Assembly (NCBI RefSeq): GCF_007991635.1
Contig: NZ_BJYS01000007.1
Coordinates: forward strand, 124,001-188,000
Source: Adhaeribacter aerolatus
Lineage (GTDB): Bacteria > Bacteroidota > Bacteroidia > Cytophagales > Hymenobacteraceae
Direction of reading: 5' to 3'
DNA: 64,000 nt
Part shown: positions 36,514-44,817 of the stretch, one piece after another
Position numbering within the stretch: position 1 is the first letter of the stretch
Layout: every line of letters begins with the position of its first letter
Made by a program: the position numbers and the translations under genes
The notes under the pieces: model-generated
Seen by the model: only the letters and a program-made list of their open reading frames with translations
What the model was told of the DNA's origin: nothing
Databases searched by the model: none

Positions 36514-39500
36514 TTACAATCCCAGGCTTAAGCCAAAAACATATTCCTTTTGCATCGGTATCCTTTGCTGGCTGTTTTGGTCAAATAAATCAGGGTCCAT
36601 CCCGGTCCATTTGGTTATGGTAAACAGGTTACGACCGGTTGCAAATACTTTTAACCGGCTTAAGCCGGCTTTCCCAATTAGGTTTTTGGGCAGATCGTAG
36701 GCAAAAGAGACATCTTTAATCCGGATGAAGTCGGGGTTTTCATAAATATTGCCGGTGAACCCGGCCATGTTTGTAGCCAGTTCCTTGTTCATCACCCAGT
36801 CGTTGGTAGGGTTCTCCGGCGTCCACCAATTCTTTTTTAGGGTGTTAAAACGCACTTCAGCCCCTTGCACATTGTCTTGCATCAGGTAATTTCTGACCGT
36901 GGCGCCCTGCACGCCATGAATAAAGACACTCAGCATAAAATTACCGTAAGAGAAGGTGTTGGATATTCCCCACAGGAGTTTGGGATCTTTCTGGCCAATT
37001 ATCTGGCGGTCATCAGCGGTTAGCTTGCCGTCGCCGTTTATGTCTTTTAATTTAACATAACCCGGTTTGGTGCCATATTTTGCTGCTTCTGTTTCTTCGT
37101 TTAGCTGCCACACCCCATCCCATACAAAATCGTAATTTACGCTTATGGGCTGGCCAATGAACCAGTTGTTTACAACATCATCTATCTCCCGACCATCCTC
37201 ATTTTTAACCCCGTACAAAGAGAGTATTTTGTTTTTGTTGTAAGCTAAATTGCCGGTAGTAGACCATTGGAATTTATTAACCAGGTTTCTGGAGTTTATA
37301 ACCAGTTCCACCCCTTTGTTTTGGGTTTCGCCGATGTTCTCGGTTACGGAAGGATGAATCCAACCACTAGGCAGGTGGGTAGAGGGGGTAATGCCATGAA
37401 TAGCGGAGATGCTCCTGTTCAAAAGTAAATCGAAAGTATTGGTTTTATACCAGTTAAGATTACCCGATATTCTACCTTTATAAATACCGAAGTCCATGCC
37501 CAGGTTTAAGCTGCGGGAAGATTCCCAGCCCAGGTTGTCGAGCCCCAGCCGGCTTGGTTTGTAGCCAATAACGGCCTCGGCTCCGCTTGAGTAGTTGGCA
37601 ACCACATATTGCGATAAAGATTCATAGGCCCCGATAGCCTGGTTTCCGTTCAGGCCATAGGAAGCTCTGAGTTTTAATTCACTGAAAACATTAGTTAGCG
37701 GGAAAAAGTCTTCGTTAGCCAGGTTCCAGCCCACCGCAACGGAGGGGAAAGTACCCCACTTGGTTTTGGAACCAAATCCGGAATACCCGTCCCGGCGCAT
37801 GGTTAAGGTTAATAAGTAGCGGCTACCATATGAATAATTTAAACGTGCCATTTGCGAAAGCAGCGTTGTTTCGCTAAAGGAATGCGATGGTTCCCGGACA
37901 GCGGCCTGGTTGGAGGCATACCAGGAAAAGAAATCGTTGGGAAACCGGCTGGCACTGAGCGAATTTGCTTTGGATCTATCGCCCTGGTAACTATATAAGC
38001 CCGTGAAGAATATGGTATGATTTCCTATTTCCCGGTTATAATTAAGTATATTTTCAATAACAACATTGCTGCTAACGGAGTTGCTGGTGGCTGAACGGCC
38101 CAAAGATTCCAGGCCTGATTGCGTTTCCCGGCCCCGGTATTGGGCTTGGTCGGTAAATCGTTTTCTTACCCCGGTGTTGAGCCGGTAGCTTAAACCTTTT
38201 ATAAAAGGAAAATCGACGACAGCGTAGTTGTTAGACAAAATCTGGTAAGATTCTTCCAGATCATCATAAAGCGTTGGACTAAGCGGGTTGCCCACAATAA
38301 TATTATCCGGCCATGGCCAGATGGTTAATTTTCCGTATTGGTCGTAGGGCAAACTAAGTGGATTTGTTTGCAGGGCACTTTGGAAATTAGCTTCGGCGCC
38401 ACTGGCGTTATCAGCCGTTAGCTGGGTACGCGATCCAATGGTTAACCAATCCAATATTTTGGTTTCGACGTTTATGCGGCTGGATAAACGCTTAAAATCA
38501 TCGTTAATGGCAATTCCCTTTATATCGGTATAGCCTAAACCAATATAATACTTGGTTTTATTAAAACCACCCGAAACCGTCAGGTTATGATCCTGGGTAT
38601 GACCTTTTCTCATCGCCAGTTTGGTCCAGTCGGTCCAGGTACCGTCCTTTAAAACCTGCTCTTCACTTAGGGTCATGGCTTTGGCATTCCGGGTCATTTT
38701 AAAATCATAAAATTCCGGCCCGGTTAGCATCCGGTTAACTTTTGTAACGTCGGTTAACGAATATTTACCTTCGTAAGCAAAGCTGGTTTTTCCAATGGCA
38801 CCCTCTTTGGTCGTAATCAGAATTACACCATTCGATCCCCTGGACCCATAAATTGCAGCAGCGGAAGCATCTTTTAAAATTTCGATTGAACCGATATCAT
38901 TGGGATTGACATCGTTTAGCCGGCCGCCATAAGGAATACCGTCCACAATAATCAAGGGGTCATTGTTGGCCGTAATCGAGTTGCGCCCTCTTACCATGAT
39001 AGACTGATCGGGTTGTGCGCCCGCACTCGAACTCCGGACCGTTACCCCGGCTACAGCGCCCTGGATAGCCTGGGCAACATTCAGGTTGGGCACCATTTCC
39101 AATCTTTCTTTAGGCAAAGAAGCTACGGTACCGGTAATGTCGCTTTTTTTCTGGGTACCATACCCTACTACCATTACTTCGTTTAAAGTTTTGCTTTCTT
39201 CTTCTAAAGTTATATTTACAATGGTTTGGTTATTTACGGCCACTTCCTTGTTCGTAAAGCCAATATAGGAAAACACCAGAATGGGATTGGCTTGATTATC
39301 CGGAATAACCAGGTTAAATCTTCCGTCTGTATCGGTTGTAGTGCCGGAATTGGTCCCTTTCACCACCACTGTTACTCCCGGCAGGGCATCTCCCCGGCTA
39401 GAGACCACTTTCCCGCTGACATTCACCACAGCAACAGCCTTCTCAAACTGCTGAAGCGTGGTACTCTCAGCCTGATCATGCGCGTTGAAGATTACGTAGA

Positions 39501-39825
39501 TATTATCTATCTTTTTAAAAGTAAGCCCAATTGGCCTGAGCAGGTCCTCCAGAATACTTTCCACGGATTGCGTAGCCGTGAACCTGGGAATCACTTGCTT
39601 GTCTTTTAAATCCTCTCCTTTGTACATAAAATAAATACCCCGGCTTTCTTTCAGGTTATTCTCCAGAACATGCTGTAAGGGCCGGGATGTCTCTTTTGTT
39701 GGTGGGTGAGAATCCTTGGCCTGTGATAAAGAAGCTAGTGCCTGAGCGGTGGCTTGCCCGTGGCCCAACCAATACCCGACCAGAATTCCCAGCATAAGCC
39801 GGAAAATGAGTCTATGTCTTTTCAT
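36514..39825 (-). CDS. SusC family TonB-dependent transporter with STN signalling domain
   Basis: A 1,103-residue SusC that carries an N-terminal secretin/TonB short domain at about 50-115 (RFTATQSVESILEDLLRPIGLTF), which is absent from the other three SusC proteins here. It is followed by a carboxypeptidase-regulatory-like domain at about 135-210, the VVGYGTQKKSDITG junction, plug and barrel. The STN domain lets ligand-bound transporter contact a FecR anti-sigma factor; the fecR and sigma genes lie directly upstream (FecR ends 56 bases away). Ligand binding should thus switch on the sigma factor and the SusCD genes. It is closely related to the SusC at 28919-31942. Confidence 0.96.
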   Translation of the reverse strand: MKRHRLIFRLMLGILVGYWLGHGQATAQALASLSQAKDSHPPTKETSRPLQHVLENNLKESRGIYFMYKGEDLKDKQVIPRFTATQSVESILEDLLRPIGLTFKKIDNIYVIFNAHDQAESTTLQQFEKAVAVVNVSGKVVSSRGDALPGVTVVVKGTNSGTTTDTDGRFNLVIPDNQANPILVFSYIGFTNKEVAVNNQTIVNITLEEESKTLNEVMVVGYGTQKKSDITGTVASLPKERLEMVPNLNVAQAIQGAVAGVTVRSSSAGAQPDQSIMVRGRNSITANNDPLIIVDGIPYGGRLNDVNPNDIGSIEILKDASAAAIYGSRGSNGVILITTKEGAIGKTSFAYEGKYSLTDVTKVNRMLTGPEFYDFKMTRNAKAMTLSEEQVLKDGTWTDWTKLAMRKGHTQDHNLTVSGGFNKTKYYIGLGYTDIKGIAINDDFKRLSSRINVETKILDWLTIGSRTQLTADNASGAEANFQSALQTNPLSLPYDQYGKLTIWPWPDNIIVGNPLSPTLYDDLEESYQILSNNYAVVDFPFIKGLSYRLNTGVRKRFTDQAQYRGRETQSGLESLGRSATSNSVSSNVVIENILNYNREIGNHTIFFTGLYSYQGDRSKANSLSASRFPNDFFSWYASNQAAVREPSHSFSETTLLSQMARLNYSYGSRYLLTLTMRRDGYSGFGSKTKWGTFPSVAVGWNLANEDFFPLTNVFSELKLRASYGLNGNQAIGAYESLSQYVVANYSSGAEAVIGYKPSRLGLDNLGWESSRSLNLGMDFGIYKGRISGNLNWYKTNTFDLLLNRSISAIHGITPSTHLPSGWIHPSVTENIGETQNKGVELVINSRNLVNKFQWSTTGNLAYNKNKILSLYGVKNEDGREIDDVVNNWFIGQPISVNYDFVWDGVWQLNEETEAAKYGTKPGYVKLKDINGDGKLTADDRQIIGQKDPKLLWGISNTFSYGNFMLSVFIHGVQGATVRNYLMQDNVQGAEVRFNTLKKNWWTPENPTNDWVMNKELATNMAGFTGNIYENPDFIRIKDVSFAYDLPKNLIGKAGLSRLKVFATGRNLFTITKWTGMDPDLFDQNSQQRIPMQKEYVFGLSLGL

Positions 39826-39881
39826 ATTTTGAGAATGTTTAAGTAGGTAACTAAAATTATTATGGTGGAATAGGTAAATGC

Positions 39882-40961
39882 TTATTCAATGATAACTTTG
39901 TTCTGGGTGCGGGTTACCTTAACCTTTAGGGTAGTAGCCAGGGCTTCTAATAAAATATTTAGATTTTTGGTAGGAACCACGCCTGAAATGCCGCCGTTGC
40001 TGTGCTGCTGGTTTCTGATCTCTACCTTCACGCTATAAGTTTCTTCAATCCTGGCCGCTAATTCTTCTAAGGTCAGGTTATCGAGTATCCATTCGCTGTT
40101 TTTCCAGGCGCTGTAGGTCTCTGGCTTTACTTCTTTTTTTACCAGCTTTTGCTGCTCCCGCTCATAGGTAACCAATTCTCCCGGTTCCATCAGGATGGTA
40201 GTGTCCGAAGGCAATTGAAGCTTGATGCTTCCTGAGTTTAGCACGACGACGGCTTGCTGCCGGCGGTCCGACACATTAAACGCGGTACCGATAACCTGCA
40301 CCTGTAGGGAGGAAGTCTGGACGGTGAATTTTGCCATTCCGGAGTTTCTTTTGCTTGCGCCGGCTATTTTCTTTACCGAGAAATAAGCTTCTCCGGACAA
40401 CCAGACTTCCCTGTCAAAGCCCCATTGCGGTTTAAAGGTTAGAGTAGAATTGGCGTTTAATACTACCTCCGATCCATCAGGAAGTGTAAGTGTCTTTATT
40501 TCACCTGCTCCGGTCTGGTAGCGGATTAACCGGTCTGTTGCAGCAAGTTCTTGGTTTTGTTCCGGTTCGTTTATTTTAACAGTTCGCTGGCTCAGAAAAA
40601 TTAAAGCCGAAAGCAAGGCTATAATTAGAATAGAAGCAGCCACCCCCGACCAATTATACCAGGAATGCCGGTCCTCGGTAGTAGGAGTAAGTAATACCTG
40701 TTCTGCCGGTTTCCCGGATACCCGGTTAGTTGCCGAAATCCGCTGCCACAGATCGTCTACCCGTTCTTCCGTATTAGAGTCCCAATTAAACTGTAGGAGC
40801 AGCACCATTTGGCGGGCCTCTTCCACCGTTTCCTTTTTATCAAAATGATGCAAAAGCCACTCCGACCAAAATACATCACTTTCATTATCTGGTTGCTTTA
40901 CCCATTGCACAAAGTACGGGTCAGCGGCCAATTCAGAAGCGGTATATGATTCGTAGTTCAT
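39882..40961 (-). CDS. FecR-type anti-sigma factor / transmembrane sensor
   Basis: A 359-residue FecR-family inner-membrane protein. The cytoplasmic N-terminal part (about 1-100) should bind the ECF sigma factor. A single transmembrane helix runs about 106-124. The periplasmic FecR domain is about 140-260, with GAGEIKTLTLPDGSEVVLNA and VIGTAFNV. The final 70 residues are the DUF4974-type domain of Bacteroidota FecR proteins, resembling an STN fold, which contacts the transporter. It relays the signal from the STN-bearing SusC to the sigma factor. Confidence 0.94.
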   Translation of the reverse strand: MNYESYTASELAADPYFVQWVKQPDNESDVFWSEWLLHHFDKKETVEEARQMVLLLQFNWDSNTEERVDDLWQRISATNRVSGKPAEQVLLTPTTEDRHSWYNWSGVAASILIIALLSALIFLSQRTVKINEPEQNQELAATDRLIRYQTGAGEIKTLTLPDGSEVVLNANSTLTFKPQWGFDREVWLSGEAYFSVKKIAGASKRNSGMAKFTVQTSSLQVQVIGTAFNVSDRRQQAVVVLNSGSIKLQLPSDTTILMEPGELVTYEREQQKLVKKEVKPETYSAWKNSEWILDNLTLEELAARIEETYSVKVEIRNQQHSNGGISGVVPTKNLNILLEALATTLKVKVTRTQNKVIIE

Positions 40962-41461
40962 TGCTTTGTTTTTTCGAAGAACACTTTAATATAACAAAGG
41001 GATTATGATTAGATTTTTACCAGAAATTTTCTAATTATTTTTATTTTAATTTTTAAATGCTCTTTCAAAGCAATTTTAAACCGAGCGGTATATCAGTCAG
41101 GTGCTTTATCGGGGAGGTAATTTGATGTGGACTTTTGATTTCGAAGCAAAAGCAGAGGAAATGCTTCTGTTGAAAGTTGATAATCAGCTTTTCTGATGAG
41201 GAGCTATGTAAACAAAGCAGCAGAAGAGCCGGAACTAAATCCGGCAGGCTAAACAACTGGTGCCGGAAAGATGACTTCTAATAAGATTTAAAGCTGGGTT
41301 AATAGCGGCGCCAAAAGGGATAGAAAGCGGCAGAGAAAAGAATTTTCAGAAGGTATTTTACTTAATATTGATTTGCCTTATCCACCGGCTGTACTTGCAT
41401 CAGATTATAGCTTCCTCGAAAAGTAAATAGTAGATCAGTGACGTTGTACTTTGGGAGTATC
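40962..41461. other. Unusually long gap between sigma factor and FecR genes
   Basis: 500 bases without a convincing gene. FecI-type and FecR genes normally lie close together or overlap. A 63-codon frame on the minus strand here (41065-41256) has no resemblance to a known protein. The gap may hold an independent promoter for the fecR-susC-susD transcript. Confidence 0.5.
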
Positions 41462-42076
41462 TTAAACTAAGAAAGGGCAATGAACGGCTAAGATCATAGA
41501 TAACAAAGGTTTTACAAGTAAATGATGCTTTTTCAAATTTTCTAAAGCATTATGCACCTGATTGTAAACTGTTCTCACTTCTAAGGTCATAATCGCGGAA
41601 ATTTCTTTGTAGCTAAGCTGGTTAAAATATAATAAATATAAAGCTTCTCTTTGCCGCTTCGGAAGTTGATTTATGGCATCCTGCAACGTATTGTCTCTTA
41701 GCAGAACAGATATTTCATCAATCATCTGATTTTCCGGAGATGACACTACTTCAAATCCCTTGCCCTGCTCCAGATCGAGATCTTTGCCAAATTTCTTCTG
41801 ATGCGCAACGGCTTCTGCTATTTTCCGGCGCAGCGACCGGAAAAGATAAAATTTAATAGAATCTGTATTTCCAAGTGTTGCCTTATGTTCATATAATTGC
41901 ACAAAAAGGTCGTGCATACAATCTTCAACCAACTGCCTGTCCTGAATCAGGTGTTGTCCGTAATTGAGCAAGACCGGCGCAAATTTTTTATAAATGTATT
42001 CGTATGCCTGTTCCTCGCCTTCTCTGAAGGCCGCCCATATTTCTGCGTCTGAAATCGTGATAATAAGCTTGGCCAT
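41462..42076 (-). CDS. ECF RNA polymerase sigma factor (FecI-like)
   Basis: A 204-residue sigma-70 family factor of the Bacteroidota FecI-like class. Region 2 is in the N-terminal half (AYEYIYKKFAPVLLNYGQHL; VEDCMHDLFVQLYEH). Region 4 is near 140-180 (LPKRQREALYLLYFNQLSYKEISAIMTLEVRTVYNQV), with the helix-turn-helix. The last stretch (HHLLVKPLLSMILAVH) is hydrophobic, as in many of these proteins. Its likely targets are the SusC/SusD genes downstream, under control by the FecR protein. Confidence 0.95.
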   Translation of the reverse strand: MAKLIITISDAEIWAAFREGEEQAYEYIYKKFAPVLLNYGQHLIQDRQLVEDCMHDLFVQLYEHKATLGNTDSIKFYLFRSLRRKIAEAVAHQKKFGKDLDLEQGKGFEVVSSPENQMIDEISVLLRDNTLQDAINQLPKRQREALYLLYFNQLSYKEISAIMTLEVRTVYNQVHNALENLKKHHLLVKPLLSMILAVHCPFLV

Positions 42077-42749
42077 ATAGTTGCGGTGGATATAGATTTT
42101 AACTTATGGTAAGAATCTTTAATATATTAAAATTTTATTAATTTCCAGCATCATAATAAGTATAATTTATTTTGATAAACAATTTAGGCAGAACATAGTA
42201 CCGCGATTATATCAGGCCACTTTTTTACTTTTTTAATTGTATCAAGCCAATATTTTGAACGGCGCAACTGCTTAATTTCGGCTGATTCGCTGATGGGGTT
42301 TATGGTTGTACTTTTCTATCCGATAGTTAATTCTCCGGTATTAATTCATGCCATTATCGTCGCCAAATTCAGGAAAACAGGCCGGCATCTAATCGTAGGC
42401 TAATCTTTTCTAGAAAGCTGTTTTTAAAAGCGCTTCCTTTCTATCCATACCAATATAAATAGCAATAGCTTTCAAAAACTTCTCTACTGCCAGGTAAACT
42501 GATTTCCCTGTTTGCAGTTAAATATTCCGGGCTTACCAGGCAAAGTTCCCGCTTACTTGGAGCACCTAGGCTGGTCTGTGCATCGCGCGTTTTAGTCAAG
42601 CACCCGCCCACGTTAATGCAGCGACCCACATCTATAATAACAGTCAAAAACCTATAGCCTTTATGCGTGGTAACATATAAAATGGCAATGGCTCCTACCA
42701 GCTTTTACCGCTCCACTTCCAGGTTACTAAGCAGATAAGGATTGCTCTA
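42077..42749. other. Intergenic, 673 bases, unexplained GC-richer island
   Basis: The part from about 42420 to 42660 is less AT-rich than the flanks. It contains a 68-codon minus-strand frame (42441-42647) rich in Cys and Gly that resembles no protein I know. It has short purine-rich segments and looks more like structured RNA or a decayed element than a protein gene. A plus-strand frame from about 42200 to 42402 is open, but has no early start codon and no recognised domain. The sigma-factor promoter should lie at the low-coordinate end. Confidence 0.4.
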
Positions 42750-44357
42750 TTACTTTGATCCTTTTAGCCGGGCTTTTGCAATATCATCGGTTGAAATTGC
42801 GCCTGAATTACCGCCAAATGCCGTCCGGACGTAGGTCAGCACATCGGCTAGTTCCTGATCGCTGAGAAAACTAAAAGCTGGCATCTGCTGATCATAGGTT
42901 TTGTTTTTTACCTGAACGGGTCCGGATAAGCCATGCAGTACTATATTTATAAGCTTGCTTTTATCTCCGGTAACCTGCTCAGCCCCATTTAACGGCGGAA
43001 AAGTTTCTGCTACTCCGTTACCGTCTGTTTTATGACAAGAGGCACAATATTGGTTGTAAACTAAATTACCGGCACTCACCGCTGAGGCCTTCGTGTTTGT
43101 AACCTGCGGAGCGTTAATCTGTTTAACATTTTCAGCAAACGTACTTCCCGGCTTTATTTTAAATAACCGAATTATTCTATCATCATTTGCCTGCGGAAAA
43201 CCACTAGCCGGATTCCAGTCGCGGTTGCTGGTCGAAATGTAAATGTCACCGTCCGGCGACACACAAACATCGCGCAAACGGCCAAACTCCTGGTCCAGGT
43301 AAATATGCTCTGCTACCACCGTATCACCGGCTTTGTTAAGCTTTAATACCCGAAAATCCGTTTCTTTGAGGGTGGTAACCAAAATAGAATTTTGCCATTC
43401 CGGAATAGCCGTAGCATTATAATAGTCGATGCCGGCCGTAGCTACGGTGGGTGTCCAGGCCATTAAAGGCTCTATAACCGGATGCGTCGCACAAAATTCT
43501 TTTTCGTGGGGTAAGTTGCACTTCCCGGCCACCTTCGGATAGCCATAATTACCGCCTTTACGAATCAGGTTTATCTCGTCATCGGTAAGATGGCCATGTT
43601 CGGCGCTGTATAAATTGCCATTAGCCGCAAACACCAGGCCCTGCGGCACCCGAAATCCTTTGGCCCAAACGGCACTACCCGGAACCGGGTTATCTTTTGG
43701 AATAGTCCCATCTATATTTAAGCGAAGTATTTTACCACTTAAAACAGCATCATTCTGGGCGTTACCACCGTTCTTTTCATTGTTGTTTACGTCAGCATCA
43801 CCCGTAGCCAGCATAAGTTTACCGTCCGGATCAATCACAATCCGGGAGCCATTATGCCCTACATCCGCCGGTAACTCCAACAGCACAACCGGATTATTCA
43901 ATATTTCCCCATCATAGGAATACCGCACCCATTTGGAAAACAGTCTGGTTTCTTTTTGATAAGTGTAATTCAGAAATACATAAGGATTTTTTTTCATTTG
44001 CGGATGCAGCACCATACTTAACAAACCCAAGGTCCGGTGCCGGTAAACATTGGGTATAGTAAGCATTAGTTTCTTCTCACCCGTAGCCGGATTTACTTTA
44101 CTTACCGTTCCGCTCTGTTCGGTATACCAAATCCAATTATCTGGTCCCCAGGCAATTTCCCAGGCCACATTTAAGTTCGAAATAATAGTACTTACTCCTA
44201 CCGTAGTGCTGTCGAGGGTAAACTGCCGCTCTACCGGCGTATTGATAGTTGTGTATTTGGTCTTACCTGGCCTGTTCCGGGTAGCAGTGGAGTTTTTATA
44301 ACACGCTGCAGCCAGGAAGCAAAAAATTAATAAGAGGGAACTTAAAGGTTTATTCAT
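42750..44357 (-). CDS. PQQ-type glucose/sorbosone dehydrogenase-cytochrome c lipoprotein
   Basis: A 535-residue protein from the ATG at 44357, which gives a clean lipoprotein signal ending LAAAC; the frame begins at 44399 but the extra 14 residues are not signal-like. The glucose/sorbosone dehydrogenase propeller (about 55-410) has DVGHNGSRIVIDPDG, with the catalytic His, and AEHGHLTDDEINLI. A C-terminal cytochrome c domain has YCASCHKTDGNG (heme Cys at about 438 and 441), with a possible distal Met in QQMPAF. It is a simpler relative of the two larger fusions in this region, without PKD or CBM. A good promoter lies upstream, so it is probably its own transcript. Confidence 0.9.
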   Translation of the reverse strand: MNKPLSSLLLIFCFLAAACYKNSTATRNRPGKTKYTTINTPVERQFTLDSTTVGVSTIISNLNVAWEIAWGPDNWIWYTEQSGTVSKVNPATGEKKLMLTIPNVYRHRTLGLLSMVLHPQMKKNPYVFLNYTYQKETRLFSKWVRYSYDGEILNNPVVLLELPADVGHNGSRIVIDPDGKLMLATGDADVNNNEKNGGNAQNDAVLSGKILRLNIDGTIPKDNPVPGSAVWAKGFRVPQGLVFAANGNLYSAEHGHLTDDEINLIRKGGNYGYPKVAGKCNLPHEKEFCATHPVIEPLMAWTPTVATAGIDYYNATAIPEWQNSILVTTLKETDFRVLKLNKAGDTVVAEHIYLDQEFGRLRDVCVSPDGDIYISTSNRDWNPASGFPQANDDRIIRLFKIKPGSTFAENVKQINAPQVTNTKASAVSAGNLVYNQYCASCHKTDGNGVAETFPPLNGAEQVTGDKSKLINIVLHGLSGPVQVKNKTYDQQMPAFSFLSDQELADVLTYVRTAFGGNSGAISTDDIAKARLKGSK

Positions 44358-44432
44358 TAATATTTTACTAGTATTTCTTAACCAACTTCTTGCGTACATT
44401 CACCCAATATTTTAATGTAATAAGTAAGGTGA

Positions 44433-44460
44433 CAAATTTACTTTGATATACACATTTCAA
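44433..44460 (-). promoter_or_regulatory. Bacteroidota-type promoter for the sorbosone dehydrogenase gene
   Basis: On the minus strand TTG (44460-44458), a 17-base spacer and TAAATTTG (44440-44433) match the TTG-N17-23-TAnnTTTG consensus. It lies about 75 bases before the start codon at 44357. Confidence 0.5.
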
Positions 44461-44604
44461 TAAAGATGTCTATTTCAGTAGTTTACATACTTAAAACTTA
44501 TTACTTATAACTTTCCACTTACTTATAATCAAATAAATACGGTGCTTAAAAAAAGATTTTTTTACCCTGCATTTTCCGAATGATTTATTAAAATTATATA
44601 GAAA

Positions 44605-44688
44605 TAGATTCAGCTTTTTCGACAAGCTAAACCTGGCTGAAATATTTTAAACGCTTTATTTACTTGATAATAGTACAATAGGCTTAAA
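44605..44688. repeat. Intergenic repeat, copy A (partner at 52144-52240)
   Basis: TAGATTcAGCTttTTCGACAAGCT, then CTTGATAAtAGTA and TAGGCTTAA, recur at 52144-52240 with the same 27-base interval between the first two blocks. The first block resembles the TTCGACAAGCTcA hairpin half-sites often seen in Bacteroidota intergenic repeats. The copies are degraded. Confidence 0.5.
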
Positions 44689-44817
44689 CAAAGCGCCTCC
44701 CATTTTGCATAAATATTTATTTTCATAAATTATCTTTATACAACAGCCTTGCATTGTATTTTTATTTACCAGCACGAAAAAAAGCTTGGCAGATAGCAAA
44801 TGTAATAAATATCAGAA

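Larger units (their letters stand above)
44358..44817. other. Intergenic with promoter and repeat
   Basis: About 460 bases between the alpha-barrel lipoprotein gene and the dehydrogenase gene. They contain the promoter at 44433-44460 and the repeat copy at 44605-44688. Nothing else is recognised. Confidence 0.5.

Noticed and set aside
41065-41256. 63-codon minus-strand frame between the FecR and sigma genes
   Set aside because: Low-complexity composition, no recognised domain and no plausible start context; most likely non-coding.
42200-42402. Plus-strand frame encoding a hydrophobic stretch (LMGFMVVLFYPIVNSPVLIH)
   Set aside because: It has no start codon near its beginning, is short, opposes the direction of all neighbours and matches no family I can name.
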